A stretch of DNA of 64,000 nt from Boswellia sacra (lineage: Eukaryota > Streptophyta > Magnoliopsida > Sapindales > Burseraceae). The DNA is taken from positions 4,092,001 through 4,156,000 of the forward strand of contig SNVD02010473.1 in NCBI GenBank assembly GCA_013180625.2. Reading direction: 5' to 3'. Made by a program: the position numbers and the translations under genes. Below are positions 44,327-59,039 of this stretch, one piece after another. Position 1 is the stretch's first letter, and each line of letters starts with the position of its first letter. The notes below the pieces were generated by a model. The model was not told the origin of the DNA, did not search any database, and saw nothing but the letters and a program-made list of their open reading frames with translations.

Positions 44327-47300
44327 AGATTTGGCCAAAATTCTATAAAATTTGGGTAGGCTTCTGTGTTTACAATTTCATATCTATCATAGTTTAAAGG
44401 CCATTTCAAAAATTCGCATTACCCATAAATTCAATTACATTAGAGATAATGTGGATAATATTTGCCAATATTCTTTCACATTAGACAATTGTTATCCATC
44501 CAAAATGGGTTTATGGCATTATTGACTTTTTTTTCTGTTTGATGGGTATTTTACTTTTTGAGTAATTGGGATTTCCTTTACGCAATATGGTAACACAATT
44601 CTACCAACTCTATACACGTTTTCTCTTTTATGGTTCTCCAAATCCTATTGAAGGATAAGGGACCTCATACAAGCCTCCAAATTTATCCAGATCGTGAAAC
44701 TAATTTAAAACTCAACTTACTTAATTGAACTCACAGCCTTCAAGATTTCTGGTGTTACTTTCCCATCAATTGAAGGGCATTCATTTCACTATAAGCTGAA
44801 TTCACATATTTGAGATACGGTGAATTGACTTCAAGAATGAGACTAAATATCTTGGCATCTTCAGCTAGCATTTTTCATAAACAACAAATTGGTCGTTTGA
44901 TATAATTGCTTTTGATTACACAATCGTGGCCCCTTTATCTTTAAAATCCCCATTACAGTATCTATTTTGTTTGCAATTAGCAGGCTAAAGAAAAGAATAA
45001 AAAATTCGATAGAAAGAGAAGTGCTTTGAACATGGCATCTTTGTTGTGGAGTGAATAGGCTCTTTTGAATGTAATATTTTATTAAAAATATTTAATATGA
45101 TATCATCTTTATAAACTAATATCCCTTTTGAATATTTAAACAAAAGCCTTCCATATCCTTTTCTTTTTTCTTTATTTTACAATTTTTTTTATTAAAGACT
45201 TCACCCTAAAACGTTACACCCGTTTCATGTTAATCATATTTTTTAAAGTATAATGGCCGATCATCACATTTAGTTAAGAATAAGATACTATAGTTGGGAA
45301 TTTTGTATCATTTCATTTTTCATTTTATTTCCTCTTTTAAAGAATTATTTTAAATTAATATCATATTATTTTAAAATATTTTATTATTATCATAAATCAT
45401 AGGATATTTATGTTATATAATTAAACAAAAACAAAAATGAGTAGATATGAGAGGATTATTGTTAGAATTGAAATGATAGCTTAACTACTAACAATTAATA
45501 GTTCATACAAAATAAGGACTAACTTTATTAATAGTAGACCAACGAATTAATCAAACATAATTTGTACTCAGGGCAAACATCAGTCAAAACTTGTGCAAGA
45601 ATCAAGTATAATTAAATAGATCCTAAAATGATATTAATTGATGTTAATTAGTCTTATGAGTCATCACAAGTATTAGATCCAATAGTATTTCACAAAAAAC
45701 TTTTTTAATATTGTCATTTAACTCAACTTCTAATTCGCAAGTGGGTTCATATAAAGCGACTTTTTGATCAAAATTAGCACAATTGGAAATTTGAAAGTTT
45801 GACCAAGCATATGAACGTGGAAAGGTTACAATTACATTAAGTACTTTTTAGTCATAATTAATCATTGTAGAAAGACTTGCTTATTGTCACAAATTTCTTA
45901 GACGACTATTTTGAAAGATATTTAGAAAGCAAGATAGGATTATCATGATAACAACTTTCCCTAACTTCTAACTTAATCAATCAATATTGGTCAGAAAAAA
46001 AAAATCTATTAAATGTTGGACTTTTCATGAAGTCGTTGATTTTATGAAGATGTATTCAATTAATTGAGGAATCTCATTACGGTACCAAATCATGATTAAC
46101 ATGACAAACTCTTTTGACACTATTTGATGATCATGAGTACCAAAACAGAAGAAGAAGAAGAAGAAGAAAGTGGTATGATGTTTCACCTAACAATATAATT
46201 TATTTAATTAAGTTTTGTAATTAACCAAATCTCCATGTCATGGTCTGATCACCGACATTTTGGTTAATTGTTAATACCCAATTTGAGAGGAACCTTGAGT
46301 ACAAGTAAAAAAAGTTTCATTTCATCATCATTTGTTCTTACAAGAGAGAGAGGAAGAAAGAGTCATTAATATTTTGGTTCCATTGGTAGATGCAGGGAGA
46401 TTGAACAACATAATTGCATAATTGTTATGGGTCCCAAGTGTCGTGGAGATCCTGAAAAGGCTGAATTGGGTACTGAATTTTAGGATGTTTCTTTAAATGT
46501 TAGCTTGACCTTTTTGGCCTCTCAAGCAAGCCAAAGGCATCTGGGTGGTGGAAGAAGAAAGTAGCCGGTGCTGGTTTACAAAGTTTCAACTTCTTTAATT
46601 AATGAAAAAATGCCTACCCAATATTAATTCATCCCTTGCATGCCGTAAAGTTTGATGTTGGTTATTAGCTCTCTCCTGCACTCCCAATCTAACTTTGTGC
46701 CCAAATAATTAATTCACATCTCTTTCTCACTTTTCATTGCTTGTTTCCCACTCATCAGAATGTTGAATACATTGAACCATCCTTCATGCATGTATTCACT
46801 ATTTAAAATCCAAATCACTAGAACTATACATTATTATTATTATAAATTTGATAGCTTAATATGGTATAAAAACTTAAAGATATTAAAGTTCTTTAAGTTG
46901 GAATGCGCACATATTTGCATCTGCTTTATTACAATTGTTTCTTCATTATTAAATCATCCCTTCGAGTTATTGTTCCCAGTAAAAATTAATGATGGGCTTT
47001 GTGTTCCGTATATAGAATTATGGGATTTTTGTTTGGGATAATTTTTTGACATTTCCTACTGAAAGCAAGAAATTAATTATGTCATGAAGAACAAAACAGT
47101 AATGATATATTGCAGAAGTGCAACATTTCCGAGAAGTTTAATGTTCAAAGATTGATTTTGGACCACTTGTAACCCGCAGAGAACATTAATTATTCGCAAT
47201 ATCAACTCAGGATGAAGCATGTGGATTTCTCCATATTATACAAAATAGAGCAAGCCTAGCTTAGCTAGCTTTGTAGATTGCAGAATCAAATCAAAGGGCA

Positions 47301-49439
47301 TGATTCATGATTCATGACTCATGGAGGTTATATAATCATGGCATGCATGATGTGCACATGATCCCAGTGATCCTCCCGCAAAGTAACAGCACTTGACTAG
47401 GCCTCAATATCAATTTGCATGCTCTGCTTACTTTAATCTAAATTCTATATATGATTCAGATTCATAATGGCTAATTAACCATAAACAAGTACAGTTTAAA
47501 GAGTTTCTCGACCATCGACCAACTCACTGCTTATCTGATCAGTGGTCCAAACTCCAAACTCTCTTCTCCATGTATCAATTTCGCCAACCAGTTGAGAAAG
47601 TTGGACCACTTTCACGATGAAATCCATCAAGGGATCATGATAATTTGTCATGGTTCTCTAAGGAAGTGGAGAAGCACTTGGAATGGCTTAGAACTTCAAA
47701 AGCTACAAGCACTTCAGCCATCATTAGAATTGAAAGTAGAAAGCATATGCAAATGGGTTTTCACCTTCTCTCTCTTCTTGAAATTTGGATCATTGGTTAT
47801 AATGTTGCTTTTTATCTTAGAATCACAGTTGTGGTAGCGGCTCAAAGTGCACATGCTTCCCTCAATTTGGGCATCTGCTTTTATAAACTTCCTGCTATGT
47901 TACATGTTCCTTTCTGGGACTTTTGCTTCTTTTATCATCCCATTGCTTTTCCTAATCATGGTATAGTTCGGTATCATTATGCTTCCTATATGATTTGGAC
48001 CGAGGACCAACTTTGTGTTTAGTGTTTAATTTTGGGCAGACTTGCTATTCATGAAAGTGGGCAGGACAGAGCTGTGGGCTTTGCTAATTCCTTTTCTAGA
48101 CGCATTGCACGTTGTTGGTTATATGTTTCTTATCGTAAGATACATAAAAAGAGTATGGAGTAAATGTAACCGATCCTTGTGTGGTTTGTCAAAATCTCAT
48201 AAATTTGGGTTTCAGAATTTCATAAACCTCTTTTGCTATCGGTATATATATACATATTCAATAAATTTTTTATTTAATTGATGAACCATTTTAGCTTTTA
48301 ACTAATACTTTTAACGGAAATTGACTGCTGATAGAGGAAGTTTATGAGATCATTCAAACTATATAGTAGTCGTGTGAAATTTCAGCAAACCTCAACCTTA
48401 GGAAAGGCATGTTAAATTTACCTAAATAAAAAAATATCTGACTCCAGTCTTTTTAAATTTGTATCTTAAATTTTTATATCCACATGAAGTGAGTCTTGAT
48501 TTAAGATTATACTTGAACTTTTTAGCGTCATCATATAACGAAGGTACATCAATTGTAATGATAAAATTAACTTACTGAAGGGCATATTGTCAGATACAAA
48601 ATTATAAGTCTAGAATATATACAATTGATTATCAATCGTATTTATATTATAATGATAGCATTGAACCCAAAAAAAAAATCTATATATCAAACTTCAGTGC
48701 AGATGATCAGATACCCTTCGCTGTTTATGGGAAAAAAGTTATCAAAAAAAAAAATTGTTGCAGGTCCAAGTCAAATGTGAGACTTGTGGAAGAATGATGA
48801 TGGAAAATTGTCCCTGAATTCTAATGAGGGTCCAAGCTTCCCAAGAAAAGCTATGCCGCAACACATATAAAAATTGTTGTATTATAAATTTATGTTCAAT
48901 ATTACATGTATAATGTCAATAGAAATTGTTAGCAAACAATACAATGAGCTGTACTACAAGGATAGCTTTTCTTCTTAAAAAAAAAAAAAAAGGAAAAAGT
49001 TTGATTCTAATCCCCTTCAAAGATTTTGTTGATAGTGAATGCATACTCATATCCTGGCCCATATTTAAGAGCCCAATTATGACTTTTCGAACTAATCTGG
49101 GCCAATCATCTCTGTTATTCATCGAGAAGGAAATTTTGTTGCTGACAAGTTGGTTAATGTTTGTTTTATATTCCATTGGCTCGTACAGAAGAAACGACGT
49201 CGTTCCATAGAATACGTAGCCAAAAATTCTTAATACACGTACGTCGAACTTCAATCCGGTGCGTTTCATTCAATAAAGGCAGCCAATACTAATACCAAGT
49301 TACTAACAGAACCGTTCCAAGGCTGCGTCTTGCGTTCTGATTTCTGATTCTGATGCCCACGACTGCAGGGGATGTCGTCTTGGTTTGTTTCCTCTTTCTC
49401 TGCCTCAATCGTACAAGCTTTGTCCTCGTCTATATAAGA
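44327..49439. other. Long intergenic stretch, no convincing gene
   Basis: About 5 kb of AT-rich DNA with short runs such as (GAA)n at about 46149. Frames at 46760-47041, 47592-47837, 47645-48022 and 48042-48281 overlap in different frames and have no motif, so I do not call them genes. A non-coding transcript around 47.5-48.3 kb cannot be excluded. Confidence 0.4.
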
Positions 49440-51087
49440 AAACAAATTAAGAAAAGCAAAACCTTCACGCTACACAGCACAGCAGCCTTCTCCGTCTCAT
49501 CTTATATGGGTTTATATGCATAAGAACAATTGTATGAGATGACTGCTTTGTTTTACCAGAACCACATTGTATGTTAAATGTTATTAGAATGCCTCTCTTT
49601 GTATTCTTCTTCGACCCACTTGAGAAAATTACAAGATTTTGTGTTGAGTCAAAATCAAAACATAGCTTTCAACCATAGTTGATGAGGTCAGTGCTTTTGT
49701 TTGTTTTCGGAATCCTCCCATATGATGGTTTTGCAAGTTTGCTTCTTTTCTCAGCAATCATATAGTCGTTACTAGCTGATATATTGCAAATTTGCTTTTC
49801 TGTTTTCTGCTTCTGTTAGCGATGTCGTTTCCTGTTTGTTTGCACCTCTATACGAAACTTTTTAATTGGATTCAATGGAATAGAGTTTATGCATTCTTTA
49901 TGTTCTTTCGATTCAGTGGCTTGAGTTGGCAAAAAGGAACATTAAAGTCTAGTAAAGAGTGAAAGAGTAATTGTAACAATTGGTATTTCCTTAGTTTTGT
50001 AAATTAATCATCAGGTGGTGAAGCTATGCACTCAAGGCATATCAAATCAAATAAAAAATATTCATTTTTTAGCTGTACACTCAAGGCATATCCAATTTAT
50101 CAAATAGTAAACTCTCATTGTTATTGAAAGGAGGTAACTTTCATTCTTTTCCTGTAATAGTTTAGGTTCTAGACAAATGACAATGAGAGTGGAAAGGTGG
50201 GATTTTTGTACAATTTATGTTTCCTTTTAGGCGTTGTTCACTCAAGATGGTTCAAATGTGACAATCTAAACCAATTATTGAGCTAATGCCAAATCCATAA
50301 TCTCATCAAGGATAAATGAGTGAGTTCTGTTTCTTGAACCAGTCAGGTGCCTGGTAGATCCTGCAGTAGTAGTGTCATCTTGGTTTTGAAGGTCAGAAAG
50401 AACTAAAAGGATTGAAGGAGAACAGAAGTTTAATAGCCATGGCTGTATGTTTCCGTGATGTATTGAGCGGTAGGACTTGTGTTTCTTCTGGAAATCTGAT
50501 GCCGTATAAGGAAAAGAATTGCTGGATATTCGTGTATATTTTTGGTCATTTGAACATTTTGCTAGATGGAATTAAGATGAGAAATTGAGTTTAGGACAAT
50601 TTTTAAGATTCATTCAAATACATAATATAGTACAATATCTGCTGAGTCCCTCGTAAAATTTTGAGTAGGCATCAGAGATATTTGTTTTGCAGCATGAGTG
50701 ATGTTTAGTGATGGAGTTCAAGCCATTTTCGGCTGCAACAATTCTAGGATGCCCCATGGTCTAGAAAGAAGATTTCTGTTGTCAGACAAAAATTCTTATC
50801 TCTAAGTCTTTTTTTTTTTTAAATCAATTTTTAAATCTCTAGCTGTTTTGATGATAGCCTGTTTAATGTAGCTTCCCAGCCATTATTTATTTATTTTTTG
50901 TTGGACCTTTTTTCTTTTTCCAGTTGTTGGAAGCTTATTATAAATATTTTTTCTGTACGGTTCAGGGAATAACAGAAGGGGAATGCTGGATGAGGCTATA
51001 AAACATGTGGAAATTGATTGAGCACGGATAATAGAAGAATCTTCATTTTGAGAGGCGTCAGGTTTCGAAGAACACTAATTCTTTTCA
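49440..51087 (+). other. Probable promoter and leader region of the phosphatase-like gene
   Basis: TCTATATAAGAAAAC at about 49430 is a good TATA motif, and 49440-49560 is CT/AC-rich like a transcribed leader. The ATG of the phosphatase-like gene is 1.5 kb further on, so a spliced 5' UTR is likely. I could not fix its introns with confidence. Confidence 0.4.
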
Positions 51088-52934
51088 ATGGCAAAGTGGG
51101 AAATGCTGGATACTCTCTTTGGAGTGGGTTCGATACTGCACCTTGCATTTGTTAGAATTCGAAAGATGGGCATGGACACAGTGAACAGAAGTGTCCAAAG
51201 TATTTCAGCTAATGAGCTTCATGTGGATGTTGAGCAGACCAATATAGATCAAATGAATAACATGTCAATTCTAAGTAAGTCAGATGAAAGAAATAGTGCA
51301 GAAAAAGTTGTATTGTCAGAGATTGATGAACCTCAACATTCAACTTGTGCTGTTAAAAACAAAGAGGATAGCCTCTCCAAAACTTCTCGTCCCTTGCCAT
51401 TAGGAGCACCAACTGGACAATTTAGGAAAAAACTTCTTGTGCTTGATCTGAACGGGCTGCTTGCGGATATAGTTTCTCCTCCCCCAAAGGATTATAAAGC
51501 AGACATAAACATTGCAAGACGTGCAGGTGAATCAATGCCGAATCATTAGTTCATGATTGACTGGTCAAATCTAATTTTTTTTTTCTTGTTTCAGTTTTCA
51601 AGAGACCCTTTTGTTCTGATTTTCTGAGGTTCTGCTTTGAGCGATTTGAAGTTGGTGTTTGGTCCTCAAGAAACAAGTACTCTTCTACCGTGCTTTACCA
51701 TTCATTTATTACATCAATTTTCTTTCTTTATCTTGTTGACTTATCTTTCCCTTTTTTGTGTTATGTAATAAAGAGGCACATTAATTTTTTGCAGGAAAAA
51801 TGTTGAAAGAGTGGTTGAGTTTTTGATGGGAGATATGAAGCACAAGTTGCTATTTTGTTGGGTAGGTACTACCCCGTTTTGCATGGAAGCAAAATTGCAT
51901 TAGTGAAATAAACTTGAGAGTAACATTACAATTTGCATATTACATAATTAATTTTTAGAACAAACTATTACAGTGTTTCAAGAAATCTTCATACTCTTTT
52001 AACCACCATTGAACTCATCCATGCATGAAACTCCTTGATGGATGCATTTATTGGTTATTTAAATTTTTGTCTCAGATTAGTGGAAAATAGCACAAACTAT
52101 GATCTTCATCTTTCTAATTTTACGTATATATACTAAATGAACTTTCAGGATCTATCCTACTGCACCGCTACACGTTTTAAAACCCTTGAAAACAAGCATA
52201 AGACCTTGGTTTTTAAGGAATTATGGAGAATCTGGGAAAGGGATGATCCTAATATTTCTTGGAGGCAAGGAGATTATAATGAATCAAATACATTACTGTT
52301 GGATGATTCTCCTTACAAAGCATTGCTTAACCCTGTAAGTTTATTGACTCCTTCTCTACCTATTCATATTTATTTCTCATATGATTTTGAATCTATGCCC
52401 TAACTCTGTTTCCAAAACTTTTTTTCATCTGATAGCCTAATACAGCAATCTTCCCTTGTACATACAAATTTCAGGATGAGAGTGATAATTCATTAGGTAA
52501 GATCCTTTGACTTGATCTGCTATTGACCTATTTCCAGAATTCATCAGAATATCAACCAAGTCTGCTTATAATGATTGCAAGGTTGGGGATTGCCCAATCT
52601 TGTAATTATCATTATCTAAGAAATTAGTACTAGCGAGTTGCTATCATCATCCTTTAAAAAAAAAAAAAAGAAAAAAAAAATAATGGGGGTGTAATAATAT
52701 ACCTCTCCTTGCCTACTTCAGAAAAAAAGTTTAATGGGTTTGTAATGATGATCTGTGGCAGGTGCTGGAGGTGATCTCAGAGTTTATCTGGAAGGATTGG
52801 CTGAAGCTGAAAACGTGCAGAAGTTTGTGGAGCAACACCCTTTTGGTCAAAGTGCCATCACTGAACGAAGTGAGTCTTGGGACTTTTACCTCCAAGCTAT
52901 TAATACATTGCTTGCCTCCCCAACTACAATTTAA
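51088..52934 (+). CDS. FCP1-like (HAD-fold) phosphatase-domain protein
   Basis: Six exons (51088-51526, 51595-51676, 51795-51861, 52149-52334, 52436-52496, 52762-52934) join in frame to 335 residues, all with GT-AG introns. Residues 1-110 are polar and unrecognised. The FCP1/NLI-interacting-factor homology domain follows, with KKLLVLDLNGLLADIV (motif 1), GVWSS (motif 2) and LLLDDSPYKALLNP (motif 3). Such proteins dephosphorylate serine in RNA polymerase II tails or other substrates, or have lost activity like TIM50. Motif 1 reads D-L-N, not D-x-D: Asp120 (nucleophile) is present but the second, acid/base Asp is Asn122. I recall the same change in plant relatives. Substrate is unknown. Confidence 0.88.
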
Positions 52935-55900
52935 CAAGAATCTCAGAGCTTTGCTATAGTTTTGCTGGTTGAACAGAATATTGATGAGCTTAAGAAGTCT
53001 CCAAAGGGAGTCGTGCAACCAAAGTAGTTGGGGGATAAAGAATTGCCATTTTTTGTCTTGCATATAATTATCATATTTTTAATGTTTTATTTATTTTTGA
53101 GAAAGTGATGGCAAAGGGCAGTAATTGATGTTACAGTGGATTTAGCTTGTGGCAGGAACCACTCCCATCTAGTGGAACTACTAAGTATTGTAGTTATTAT
53201 TGTAAATACTAAATATTCAATATACATATTAAGGAATACAGGTTTACTTGTTTTCAATTCACCATTATGTTTATGTGTCTAGTTCCCTTACGAGTTGGTT
53301 GTATCATCTAGGCTGGTTGAATTGAGGGTTTGACTGCCGAGTCTTGGCATGAATTGAAACTTTTCCAGATTTATGGGCTTCTCGAAAATATATTTATATA
53401 AGCCCATGATTGAGAGACCTTTATTTAAGCGCATTAAGTCAGACCCAATAGCAGATTTTCCCCTCAACATTTGGATCTATGGTGCTTCACATTTGGTCCA
53501 TTTCAATTTGGACTATGAACCCAGCCCACTAAGATCTCTATATGGGGATTGGTCAAACACTAGACAGCCTATGGCATTACTCGAAGGAATTGGTGTCCCT
53601 AATGCTTTTTAGGTTCCAAAATCAATTGAGTTTATTATCAAACCAACCCTTGAGATTACTTTGGCATTAGCTTATTTACCTCAATGTAAATTCTTGAGTA
53701 TACTTCTAGACGATTGTACTTATAGAAGACGACTAAAAGGTAGCTGTATTTATATACGCAACGAGATAATAGAAAATATACGAAACCGTGTGTTTTCTTA
53801 AGAAAATGAGCTAAACGATTTGTGAGTGAAAATGTGAAGAAGCAGCTTTGTTGAGTCTAATTTACATTAGGTTCTAAGTAAATTGTTCTGACAACTTCCT
53901 TTGTTGTCACTACTATGGACCAAGTCACATGACTCGGATCAATTAATGATGGCATATTTCAACACTTTGGCCCAACCTAAAGCTACCATATGACAAAGCT
54001 GCTGTGTACAGCTTCTCCAGTAGCTCCTGACTTTGGCAAAGCATGATGCCACTAGATTCCTCTTTTATCATTCATGATTTTCTTCTCTGCACAGGGATTT
54101 GGTTTTGACTCTTGAGAATAGAGGACCCAGTGCCCACTCCCTCTTCAACCTACTCAAGAAAGCTGATATCTTATGCACTTTGTACCATCAAATTGAAGTG
54201 TCTATATCTATATGCAAGAGACAATGTACATATAAAAAAATTGTGTATGAAAGTTGCACCATTATTGCATTGTACAATCAAAAGTGATGGTGAAGAGAGA
54301 TCCATTGAGGGGTCCGTGAGGTATCTTCTCCAAATTAATTAATCTAATTAGTTTCCACAAGCGTAGGATAGCCTTAATTATATGAACCGAATATTAATTG
54401 CAGTTGATCATGATATGGTAAGTACATGATCAGCTGGGCATGCATGTGCAGAGATAATTCTGGATTCCAATGACCTGGCAATTTGATTGATTGATTTTTT
54501 CTTGACTTTATGTGATTGTCAATCTTAATAATGAAGGAATATTATATAATATATATTCATGCAAGCAAGCAAGCTACTTGCATCATGAAACGCTATTATT
54601 TTAGTAGCAGAAAAGCCTCTTCATAGTACACGTGACACTAATAATAACTTCACTTATATATGTATTTTATATGATAAATGGCTTTGCGTATGCTAGTTTC
54701 ATTCCCTGTTGGCGAAGTACTCCACCATCGATATCTTCCAAGTGGTATGCCGGGCCATACCATATATTTCTCATCTAGGGATCACCATGTTCTTCCTTAA
54801 ATTAGCAAAAACAATTAATACCCAGATCGTTTATTTTGCTCTCTTTGTTAAATAAGGATATTAGAAGAGAGGCAGATACATAATTTTCAACTCCACTTGC
54901 ATCAGAATTCTGACTTACCTCCCAAGTTTAGATCTATAAACTTTTTAAAGCCATCACTCTCATGTGAAAATGGAAGGTGCATGGATAAGATGGAATCTTG
55001 ACTTAGCCTGCCCTACACTTCATTAATCAAATAATCTCTCTATCTACATTCTACAAGAAACAATCCCTTGTTTAATGGTCACACTTGCTTGTTGAGAGAA
55101 CTTTATGATCGATAATGTGAATAGGAAGCTGCCCTCTGTGCGGTGCATGGCTTTGATATTATCATCAAATGCATAATCTTGTTGACTTTGAAAGCCCCAC
55201 TAGCCAGCACTAAATAAATAATTTTAAGTGGGTAATTCACAAGGGTGATTTGGTGGGGGAGACATCATGTGCCAATCATGGTAGGCTTGCTGGGTAATTG
55301 CTTGTTGGAACCCAGTTTTGGGAAGAAGATAGAGACGTGTATTAGTTGGTCCCTTCAAGCCTCTCTACCTCATGAGTGATGATGATAATTAGCTAGCTAG
55401 CCATCCTTCATGTGGCCCTTCTCACTTTATACATGTGGTTTTGCTCCCTTCTATTTTTCAATCCTTTTCCCATCTCCAACTATCTTTATCACCCTCTTTT
55501 ATTAACTTAATAACATTGCATGTGTACATTAATACCACCTCTCCCATTTCTTCAATTTGCCATGCATTAATTATATTTCCATCACCTACTTATCTTTAAC
55601 TCTTAGGGTTGGTGCAAGCAAATTTAATTATTGAATCACTGTTAATTATGTCTACAACTCTTAAATCAATTATGCTACTCTATAGCTTTTAATGCATTCA
55701 ATTTTAATTACTTGGATTCACATTCCAAATTTTTGCTTTTAATATATTTGTGTAATAATTAGATGAATTAGATATTGGTTATCTTAACATGTGTTCTAAA
55801 TATAAATTAAAAAAAAAATGAACATGTTATTACATCAAAAGCTACATATTTTCATTAAAAATATCATTATATTACCAAATTTTTTTGTTAAAATTAATTA

Positions 55901-58900
55901 TTTCGTTGTATTATAATAAAATTAAAAATATAAATTTTAAGATGATTTGATGATTTTATGATGAGTACGCATCCAATTAAAAATGAATCATCTTGAAGAA
56001 ATAGAAAATGAAAAGAGCTTAACATAATTTTACTTTATTGAAAATAATTTTACTTTATTGAAAAATGCTCTATAAATAAATTTGACTTTTTAAACAATAA
56101 AGTTATACTAATTACTCTCCATTTTTTACTTCTTAACTTTTATTCTTCTTTATTAGAAGACTAACAAGAAGAGAATGATTATTTTAATAGAAACTAAAAT
56201 TAATTATTACGGTTATGATTTCCAGAATCTCCCTTAATATTAGTGGTCACTTTTTATGGTTTCCTAGTTGTTGCACCCCAATAATTAATCATACAAAATC
56301 TGTATAAAATTCATTCTCTATTGTACTTTCAAACCTTTGACAAATTAATTCTATGAATAAGAGATCAAAATTGGTTATATTTTTATTTACGTAATAGTTG
56401 TCTTATTTTATGTTCTAAATATTCTTTTTTAAATATTTTATTTGGTCCTCCCACTTAGCGATAAATTAATAGTCACGTTCCAAAGATTATAATATAATAA
56501 ACATACTCGGTGGTACAGCGCATTGGAAAGCAAAGCACGTGATCTCTGAATTTCAATGTAATGATAAAAAAATTTTTCTCACAAAAAAAAAAAAAGAAGT
56601 CAAACTACATAATTGTTCAAAAGGATTATAATATTATATCCAATTATGCACTGAATATCAAGTTCGGATAATGCTGGATGCAACAACATTTACAGCCAGA
56701 CCACAATTATTAATTCCATTCATCCTTTCTCTTAAAAAATGAAAGAGAATAAATCTATATTTTGGTATATTATCAGTACAAAATTATTATCAAACTAGTA
56801 TCATAATAATTTTTATCACTATTCACAAATCTTTTAATGGTATTAATGATAATGATGTCAACAGAATATCGGCATATATTTATATATATTACATAAATTT
56901 TAAGTTATCAGATCTAAGTATTTTGTATGATTGATAATGAATCATTTGTTAGTAATTTTGAAGTTGTATTATCATAAAAGTGAAATTAATTTAAACCCTT
57001 TAAAATGTTTAGATTGGATGATACAAAAATTATTTAAAAGAGAAATATAATGTTATGATCTTTCTGTATATTATAATCTATCTCCCTCCTACCACATTTT
57101 TCAATTCATCAATCATAACAAATAGTTGTAACTTGTAGGAGATAGCATTAACTCAGTGCAGTAAAGTCCTCAAAGCATGACTTGTTTCGCCAATGATATT
57201 CAAACCATTTATAATATACAATATAATGTTATGATCAACCGTCCCCCGGGTTCAATAATCCAGCTGTACTCATCCACACATCCATATTCAAACCATTTAG
57301 CACTCTTATTTTGACTACAAATTTGATCTTAAAGTCCACATCTATATGCAAATATAAATGGCATTATAGTGAAAGGGTGTCCTTAAAATGTAGGTAACTG
57401 GACCACATTCTAACTCTTTGCTTAATTGCAGAAACTAAATTAGAAAATAAAACTTCTGATTTCTGTCACTTGTGTCTCCCTCATTCTCTCTAATTTTACA
57501 AAGATAATATAATGTTGAATGTTCCGCAAATGTGCATATGCCACTAAATTAGATGCCTTTTGGAATGATTGTGCTTAGATTTGTAAATAGCAAAAGGACA
57601 ATTTGTTGCATTTTTGCGCAAAATGTCTAGCCCCCACTTTCTAAAATCCCTGAAAGTCACAGATGATAAATCATAACATACTGAACACAATAAGCAATTT
57701 TCTAAAGAACACCAAATGGAAAATGGTAAAGTTAAAGATGAGCAATTTTGTCGAATGGGGTTAAGTTACTGAGAATGGTTAGTATTGTACACGTACGAGA
57801 GAAATAAATGGATTATGCACTCAATTAATAGTTGATTAATACTTCTAGTTGTCGAAGAGGAAGATTACATAAAGATGAATATTGATAATTTTCTGACAGA
57901 GATGGATGTGTAAATATAATCTGGAATTCCATTTAATAAACTACAGGAATAAGTGCATGACAGAGTATTGTATTGAGCCAGAATACATTACAGGTTGCAT
58001 GTATTACAGGCTAGGTAAAATTTTAAAAGATCCTGTGCGGTAACAAACCTTCCTAGGTATTATCCGTCAGGCTCTCTGAACCTTTTTGCCTTGCCTTCAC
58101 AATTTTGGAAACCTAGGCAGTCCCAACCACTTGTAGGAGAAAATTGAAGGGTGGTTCTAAAAATTAAAATTAGCTCAAGTCAGCATCAAAGTGTTGTTTG
58201 TATCGCCCCACATGCATATGCATGTTGCCCTTGCTTTGCTTTTATCTGTACTATGTACCACTATTGGCATGTGTAGCCAAAGCATGCTTCGGAGTGGTTG
58301 TGTTCTTGCTACTTGCGAGCATACACATGTAATGTAATAGAGTAGCTTACAAGCATATTGGGACACGGTACTTGTCTCTCTGTTGTTCATCCGAAACCCC
58401 AGATAATGATATTCAAAGTATCTGGGAAGGATAAGATGAACAATTAGCAGGCCATCAATATCAAGCCAGAATAATAAATAAGAATGTCTCAGAAATTTAT
58501 AGGTATATTGCAGTGAAACCAGAAAAAGGATTTATAGTATCATCAATCAACCACAATTAGAAGAGAAAATCCCCGCAGAAAAGTGTTACACTGATATAAT
58601 CGACTAGAGCTTTCCCAAAGAAAATACGGTATAACAGCCTTTGTGGAAAATTATTCATATAACAATGTAGTTTCCCTAATGGTCCAAAACACATAGCTTA
58701 AAATTGAAAAGATGGGGAATCTGTTGGAGGGTAGCAGCGTAAGTTGGGAGTCGGGGATTGGTGGAAAAAGGTTTTTAGAAAATAGAGAAGTGCAGGCTTT
58801 CCAGTACATTAATCCACTTTCTTATTTTTCCACTCACTGACAGACTCCACATGCTCAAGTAGAGAGACCTTCAGATTGCAGTCCCACCAACATTATTTTT

Positions 58901-58988
58901 TCCACATGGAAGTGGGAGAAAAATGACCATAACATAACAGATCTAATCATAACCCACACATATATTCATACATTATACAAATACATAC

Positions 58989-58989
<1 letters not shown>
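52935..58989. other. Long intergenic stretch, no gene seen
   Basis: The first few hundred bases are the phosphatase-like 3' UTR. The rest is AT-rich with scattered short frames (53373-53612, 54099-54342, 58175-58390) that show no domain or splice-consistent extension. I see no transposon ends with target duplications. Confidence 0.4.

Positions 58990-59036
<47 letters not shown>
58990..59036. repeat. (CT)n microsatellite upstream of the LONGIFOLIA-like gene
   Basis: This is an uninterrupted tract of about 23 CT units roughly 1.03 kb before the start codon. GA/CT repeats are bound by BASIC PENTACYSTEINE factors in plants, so it may be regulatory as well as polymorphic. Confidence 0.9.

Positions 59037-59039
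<3 letters not shown>

Noticed and set aside
47592..48281. Cluster of 80-125 codon frames on the plus strand
   Set aside because: The frames overlap each other out of phase and show no domain, signal peptide or conserved pattern; a non-coding transcript is possible but unsupported.
56505..56560. tRNA-like text (GGTGGTACAGCGCATTGG)
   Set aside because: The B-box position is poor and no acceptor stem can be formed; at most a decayed tRNA or SINE fragment.
58175..58390. 71-codon minus-strand frame with several cysteines
   Set aside because: No signal peptide and no match to the RALF or other cysteine-rich peptide patterns seen in this window.
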